From positions 744,001-808,000 of the forward strand of contig OX097180.1 in the NCBI GenBank assembly GCA_944407095.1: a DNA stretch of 64,000 nucleotides, read 5' to 3'. Below the pieces are notes generated by a model. That model searched no databases and was not told where the DNA came from. It worked only from the letters and a program-made list of their open reading frames with translations. Source of the DNA: Candidatus Enterousia intestinigallinarum. GTDB taxonomy: Bacteria; Pseudomonadota; Alphaproteobacteria; Rs-D84. Position numbers and translations under genes: made by a program. This document shows, in pieces, positions 60,428 to 64,000 of this stretch (the first letter of the stretch is position 1; every line of letters starts with the position of its first letter).

Positions 60428-61472
60428 AGGTTAAATTCATACGATATATCAATATTCCAAAAATACGAATATCACGACGTGTACGTGTAAAGGCAACTGT
60501 TAAAAATTTAATAAATCCAAATAATTTATATGTGCGACTATACCATTTTTGCGCATTTATCACGTCAATTACTCCATTGGGGTCATCGTTTAGTAATGCC
60601 TTGTATAAAGGTGTATTTTCTGTCCCCAATTTTTGTTTGTATTTCATTTTTTTGAATATGCGGCACATATTTTCTGCAACAAATAATTTTGTTTTTGTAT
60701 TTTTAATCAGTGTCACATCACGTAAATAATTAAAGTATCCATATGCACCGCATATATAGTCGCGCATATTGACACGTGTATTATTATAAATATCAATTAT
60801 CATCTCAATTCCGATAATGGATTCGCGTATCTTGTTTTCTGGCCAAAAATCAGCATTTAATGATTCCAGTCGTCTGCAATAATAATAGTATGTTCCGCGA
60901 ACCAGTGGTAAATTTGTTGTCATTGCGCACTTTACCATTGTTTCAAACACGCTGTCTTCATTAATGGATAGTTTTGGATACAGTATATTGTGCGTTTTTA
61001 TAAAATCACGGCGATATATAGCAGTATAATGATATTTGAAATTATGCAGTGTTTTTTGCAGTTCAGTTACGCTGCGGTACGGGTCTTTGTGTTTTTTTCC
61101 AGTAACTTCTATGACACACAGCTGTCCACAGGCAGCTTGGCTTTTATGTGAGTCGGCTGTATTTACTAATCGTTCAAAAAAATCATTGTCTACATAATCA
61201 TCTGGATCCATAAAGCCGATGTATTCGCCATTAGCGTTTGCTATTCCGCGGTTGCGCGATGCCGCAACACCCATATTTTTTTTATTTGTTAAAACGCGTA
61301 TGCGTAAGTCCCGTTTTTCCCACACCCGCAGAATTTCTAAAGTTTCATCTTTTGATGCATCATCGATACAAATAATTTCAAAATCACGCAGCGTTTGGTT
61401 TGATAAACTGCGTAATCCGCGTTCCAAATACGGTGCAACGTTGTAACAGGGAACAATAACAGATAATTTCAT
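60426..61472 (-). CDS. Family 2 glycosyltransferase
   Basis: 348 residues. GT-A fold start MKLSVIVPCYNVAPYLERGL, CIDDASKDET (nucleotide-binding Asp), AASRNRGIANANGEYIGFMD followed by PDDYVD (the DxD region). C-terminal half is basic and helical. Transfers a sugar to an envelope glycan; donor and acceptor unknown. Follows a second GT2 gene by one base. Confidence 0.9.
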   Translation of the reverse strand: MKLSVIVPCYNVAPYLERGLRSLSNQTLRDFEIICIDDASKDETLEILRVWEKRDLRIRVLTNKKNMGVAASRNRGIANANGEYIGFMDPDDYVDNDFFERLVNTADSHKSQAACGQLCVIEVTGKKHKDPYRSVTELQKTLHNFKYHYTAIYRRDFIKTHNILYPKLSINEDSVFETMVKCAMTTNLPLVRGTYYYYCRRLESLNADFWPENKIRESIIGIEMIIDIYNNTRVNMRDYICGAYGYFNYLRDVTLIKNTKTKLFVAENMCRIFKKMKYKQKLGTENTPLYKALLNDDPNGVIDVINAQKWYSRTYKLFGFIKFLTVAFTRTRRDIRIFGILIYRMNLT

Positions 61473-61473
61473 A

Positions 61474-62421
61474 CTAGTATACCTTTATGAACAGCCAGAA
61501 AATCAAACGCTTTAGCCAGGGCAAATATTTGGTTGGCAAAATTCGCGTTCCATATATAGGGCGCAGATGATCTGCAACCTGATGATGCAGTCGACCGAAC
61601 TTCATTGCACGGCAAACAGTTTCTTCCATAACTAAATCCATATAATATTTATAGAACCATTTATGAAAACTGGCCGGATATAAATTATCCATTATTATTC
61701 GTATTCGCTGCATCGTTGGGGCTATATATGAAAAAGATTTTTGATTAAATGTTGCGGCCGATATAGCGGTTGATGACATACGATGAAAAACAACCATTGC
61801 AGGTGTTTCAACTAATCGTTGTGCGTGTGGAAATATTTCTAATATAAAGCAAGTGTCTTCGCCTGGGTATAAGTTTGTATCAAAACGAATGTTGCCAATA
61901 ACGGAACGCCGGAACATACGTCGCCACACCCAAACAAATCTGTAAATATTCCCAAGTGTTGCGATGTGTTTTAACGCGGGAATAGTATTGGGATAAACTT
62001 TGAATGGCGGATTTACAAAGTTTTGCGTTTTGGCATTTGATAAGCTGAAATCTTCCATAACCATTGCACCGCCGCCACCAACCATATCCGCATTATTTTG
62101 CGTAATTAAATTATACATCATTAGTAATGCATCTGGACAAAAGCAATCATCTGAATCCAGAAAAGCAATGTATTCTCCGCGTGCCATATCCAGTCCACGA
62201 TTACGCGCCGCAGATGTGCCGACATTTTTTTGAAATACTGGAATAAATCGTTTATCGTTACGTGAAAATTTGCGAATTATTCGTGCTGAATTATCTGTTG
62301 AGCCATCGTCCACAACAATGCATTCAAAATCAGTAAAAGATTGTGTTGCAACACTGCGCAGACAGTCCGATAAGTATTTTGCATTATTATAATTTGCAAT
62401 AATTACGCTTACTTTTGGCAT
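61474..62421 (-). CDS. Family 2 glycosyltransferase
   Basis: 315 residues from MPKVSVIIANYNNAKYLSDC; a longer frame to 62490 (GTG) overlaps the upstream gene and is less likely. VVDDGSTDNS, AARNRGLDMARGEYIAFLDS with the following DD are the GT2 signatures. C-terminal region has an amphipathic stretch (LPWLKRLIFWLFIKVY), suggesting membrane contact. Likely acts with the neighbouring GT2 and GalE in polysaccharide or O-antigen synthesis. Confidence 0.88.
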   Translation of the reverse strand: MPKVSVIIANYNNAKYLSDCLRSVATQSFTDFECIVVDDGSTDNSARIIRKFSRNDKRFIPVFQKNVGTSAARNRGLDMARGEYIAFLDSDDCFCPDALLMMYNLITQNNADMVGGGGAMVMEDFSLSNAKTQNFVNPPFKVYPNTIPALKHIATLGNIYRFVWVWRRMFRRSVIGNIRFDTNLYPGEDTCFILEIFPHAQRLVETPAMVVFHRMSSTAISAATFNQKSFSYIAPTMQRIRIIMDNLYPASFHKWFYKYYMDLVMEETVCRAMKFGRLHHQVADHLRPIYGTRILPTKYLPWLKRLIFWLFIKVY

Positions 62422-62428
62422 CGCTATT

Positions 62429-63091
62429 TTATGAAACAAAGAAACAATTTTGCGTGAATAAATAATCACCAGTGGAATCGCTGATTTCACGGTTGGCCGG
62501 GTAATAACAGTCGGTTATTTTGGTCGAAGCAGCATTGCTGGTTGCTGGCGGATTTTGTGGACATTTTGTGCATCTGGATGCGCGTTTGCCACTGTATGTC
62601 CCACTGGTGCACATATACTGTTTCCCACCAGTGCAGTAATATCCGCCGGGGCATCCCCTGCAGGTCAACCCCTGGCCAAATGATTGAAAGAAATTGTAAT
62701 AACCAGAATTGCATTTACAGTTTGTAACAACGTCTTCATTTCCCATACTGCACCACATACTGGAATTTGTTGAATTGATATATGCGCGTACTGTACCGGT
62801 CATATTTATCCCACAGGCCTTGTTAGCGCAGTTTCTGATAATATTTATTTCACTTGTTGTAAAGCAATGACAACTGCCGAATGTGCCATAATCGTAATAG
62901 TACATTGCATTGCCCACTAATCCAGCAGCAGCGGCACTTTGTTCTCCGTATTGGGCACAAAATCGGTTGTTGTTGCAATCTACGCCATATGTTTTACTAT
63001 AATGAAACGCATTTGCCCCGTATTGCCACGAAAATAACACAGTCAAAAATGATGCTAATAATTTATTTATAATTTTGATACTTTTTAGCAT
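62429..63091 (-). CDS. Secreted cysteine-rich protein under an invertible-type promoter
   Basis: 220 residues. Signal peptide MLKSIKIINKLLASFLTVLF ending near ANA. The mature part has many Cys in eukaryote-like receptor spacing (CKCNSGYYNFF, CRGCPGGYYCTGG, CTSGTYSGKRASRCTKCPQN), close to GCC2/GCC3 or ephrin-receptor-like repeats, and ends DSTGDYLFTQNCFFVS. The ribosome site AAAAGGAACG lies within a 21-bp inverted repeat, and the only good promoter upstream points the other way. First of three minus-strand genes with two glycosyltransferases. Confidence 0.8.
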   Translation of the reverse strand: MLKSIKIINKLLASFLTVLFSWQYGANAFHYSKTYGVDCNNNRFCAQYGEQSAAAAGLVGNAMYYYDYGTFGSCHCFTTSEINIIRNCANKACGINMTGTVRAYINSTNSSMWCSMGNEDVVTNCKCNSGYYNFFQSFGQGLTCRGCPGGYYCTGGKQYMCTSGTYSGKRASRCTKCPQNPPATSNAASTKITDCYYPANREISDSTGDYLFTQNCFFVS

Positions 63092-63092
63092 A

Positions 63093-63190
63093 AAACGTTC
63101 CTTTTATTTCGGCATATTTTTCTTTTGACAATACCCAGCAAATGTGTAAAATTACAATCATCGTACAAAGCCGAAATAAAAGGAACGTTT
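63093..63190. repeat. Perfect 21-bp inverted repeat enclosing a promoter (candidate invertible element)
   Basis: Left arm 63093-63113 and right arm 63170-63190 are exact reverse complements (left reads AAACGTTCCTTTTATTTCGG then C). The 56-base interior is not palindromic and carries TTGACA and TAAAAT on the plus strand. The left arm also includes the ribosome site of the minus-strand gene. Inversion of the interior would aim the promoter at that gene. Confidence 0.8.
63125..63152 (+). promoter_or_regulatory. Consensus promoter inside the inverted repeat, facing away from the gene
   Basis: TTGACA (63125-63130), 16 bases, TAAAAT (63147-63152). In the present orientation a transcript would run only into the terminator at 63211. 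Confidence 0.75.
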
Positions 63191-63210
63191 ATTTTCGGCA
63201 CGATTTTAAT

Positions 63211-63242
63211 AAAAAAACACCGGCATTTGCCGGTGTTTTTTT
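63211..63242 (+). terminator. Terminator between inverted repeat and ihfA
   Basis: CACCGGC-attt-GCCGGTG flanked by A7 and T7; serves ihfA on the minus strand and blocks the plus-strand promoter at 63125. Confidence 0.92.
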
Positions 63243-63528
63243 ACTTTTTTGCAACACGTTTTCTAAATTCACTGCTGGGGCGAAATGATGCCACACGTCG
63301 TGCAGATATTATTGCCGGAGCACCAGTTTTGGGGTTGCGTCCCATACGCTGTGGCTTGGTCAGAATTTTGAAACTGCCAAATCCGGCAAATTTCACTTCT
63401 TCGCCGTGAATCAAGGATTCGCGGATTTCATCAAATATGATATCCACCAACTTAAACGCATCCGACGTGGTCACGCCAAAGCGTTCACGCAATCGATTTG
63501 CAAAATCACTTCTGGTTATTGTTGCCAT
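63241..63528 (-). CDS. ihfA: Integration host factor alpha subunit
   Basis: 95 residues of the HU/IHF fold. FGSFKILTKPQRMGRNPKTG contains the beta-arm start with the IHF-alpha-like GRNPKTG, and ISARRVASFRPSSEFRKRV closes it. Bends DNA at specific sites; IHF is also a known helper of promoter inversion in other systems. Three bases after fabH, the usual alphaproteobacterial order. Confidence 0.88.
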   Translation of the reverse strand: MATITRSDFANRLRERFGVTTSDAFKLVDIIFDEIRESLIHGEEVKFAGFGSFKILTKPQRMGRNPKTGAPAIISARRVASFRPSSEFRKRVAKK

Positions 63529-63531
63529 TTT

Positions 63532-64000
63532 TTACACCCTGATTAGTGCCGCACCCCAGGTCAGGCCACTGCCAAACGCGGGATACAGGACAAGTTGACC
63601 CTTTTTGATAATATTATTATCAAAAGCATACGACATTGCAAGTACGCCGGACGCACCGCTGGTATTTGCGTGTTTGTCCACCGTCACCAAGATTTTTTCC
63701 AACGGAAATCCCAAACGTTGTGCGCCACTTTGAATAATGCGCAGGTTGGCCTGGTGCGGAACAATCCAATCGACGTTATCCGCCGTGATGCCCGCGTGTT
63801 CCATAATGTAGCTGGCGGCTTCTGGCATCAGGGTTACGGCCTTTTTATATGTTTCTGGGCCATTCATCATAATATGATGATCGGGTGTCCCGTATAACAT
63901 ACCCATTTCGGTTCCGTCAGACATAACAACTGTGTCGATAATACCCGAATAACTGGACGATGAATGTTCGAATATCAACGCGCCCGCGCCGTCACCAAAC
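63532..64000 (-). CDS. fabH: 3-oxoacyl-ACP synthase III, C-terminal part (5' end outside window)
   Basis: About 156 C-terminal residues; the frame is open to the right edge (FGDGAGALIFEHS). Catalytic histidine in IVPHQANLRII and asparagine in HANTSGASG are present. Starts fatty-acid chains by condensing acetyl-CoA with malonyl-ACP. The active cysteine lies outside the window. Confidence 0.95.
   Translation of the reverse strand, partial: FGDGAGALIFEHSSSSYSGIIDTVVMSDGTEMGMLYGTPDHHIMMNGPETYKKAVTLMPEAASYIMEHAGITADNVDWIVPHQANLRIIQSGAQRLGFPLEKILVTVDKHANTSGASGVLAMSYAFDNNIIKKGQLVLYPAFGSGLTWGAALIRV

Noticed and set aside
63093..63190. The 21-bp inverted repeat as a simple terminator or hairpin
   Set aside because: The 56-base loop is long and contains a consensus promoter, there is no T-run, and a separate proper terminator follows at 63211.
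19664..64000. Alternative genetic code with UGA as Trp
   Set aside because: Conserved proteins end at UGA at the expected length (for example pyk and the RND gene), and Trp positions use TGG with a CCA-anticodon tRNA.
1..64000. CRISPR arrays, insertion sequences, prophage genes
   Set aside because: No regularly spaced repeats, transposase, integrase or phage structural genes were seen in either strand.

Overview
The window is a 64-kb piece of a bacterial chromosome that is densely packed on both strands. It looks like an alphaproteobacterium. Evidence for this: a GapR (DUF2312) nucleoid protein, an RNHCP protein, a MerR protein of the type usually paired with ihfA, fabH directly before ihfA, tRNA-Trp-secE-nusG ahead of the ribosomal/RNA polymerase operon, and def-fmt-truA. 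Surface and secretion functions (VirB8-9-10, a Pmp-like autotransporter, LicD, secreted cysteine-rich proteins) suggest a host-associated, probably gut-dwelling, deep-branching lineage. That placement is inference. UGA works as a normal stop (for example ending the RND gene). There is no rRNA, CRISPR array, transposase or recombinase gene.

Layout. 0-2.5 kb: gyrA end, a MerR regulator, a small membrane protein, tRNA-Glu, then a gene-free stretch with three copies of the tRNA-Gln 3' end. 2.6-8.1 kb: a MarR-controlled tripartite efflux operon whose RND pump lacks the usual proton-relay residues and whose adaptor is very short. 8.2-17.9 kb: housekeeping genes (HAD phosphatase, rmuC, def-fmt-truA, comEC, pyrG, gapR, pyk). 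17.9-19.6 kb: a cytidylyltransferase/LicD pair preceded by a structured RNA. 19.6-26.3 kb: D,D-carboxypeptidase, recR, rsmA, a Kef-type antiporter, lspA, yidC. 27.3-32.1 kb: virB10, virB9 and virB8 of a type IV secretion core. 32.3-44.0 kb: tRNA-Trp, secE, nusG, rplKAJL, rpoBC. 44-50 kb: HAD protein, rpmF, plsX, two small secreted proteins, a second copy of the structured RNA, and an autotransporter. 50-57.8 kb: isolated mraZ, a MerR-controlled flavodoxin/DUF362 pair, guaC, a large secreted unknown, galE. 58-64 kb: a phospholipase-D-type lipoprotein, two glycosyltransferases, two cysteine-rich secreted proteins, ihfA and the end of fabH.

Two non-coding signals stand out. First, two loci about 27 kb apart (near 19.35-19.58 kb and 46.65-46.88 kb, both minus strand) encode the same folded RNA of roughly 220 nt. 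Each has a promoter, a conserved multi-stem core, a covarying long-range pseudoknot and an intrinsic terminator, and each sits ahead of a surface-related gene; I recognise no known family. Second, a perfect 21-bp inverted repeat at 63093-63190 encloses a 56-bp segment with a consensus promoter that points away from the adjacent secreted-protein gene and into a terminator. This is the layout of a phase-variable invertible promoter caught in the OFF position.
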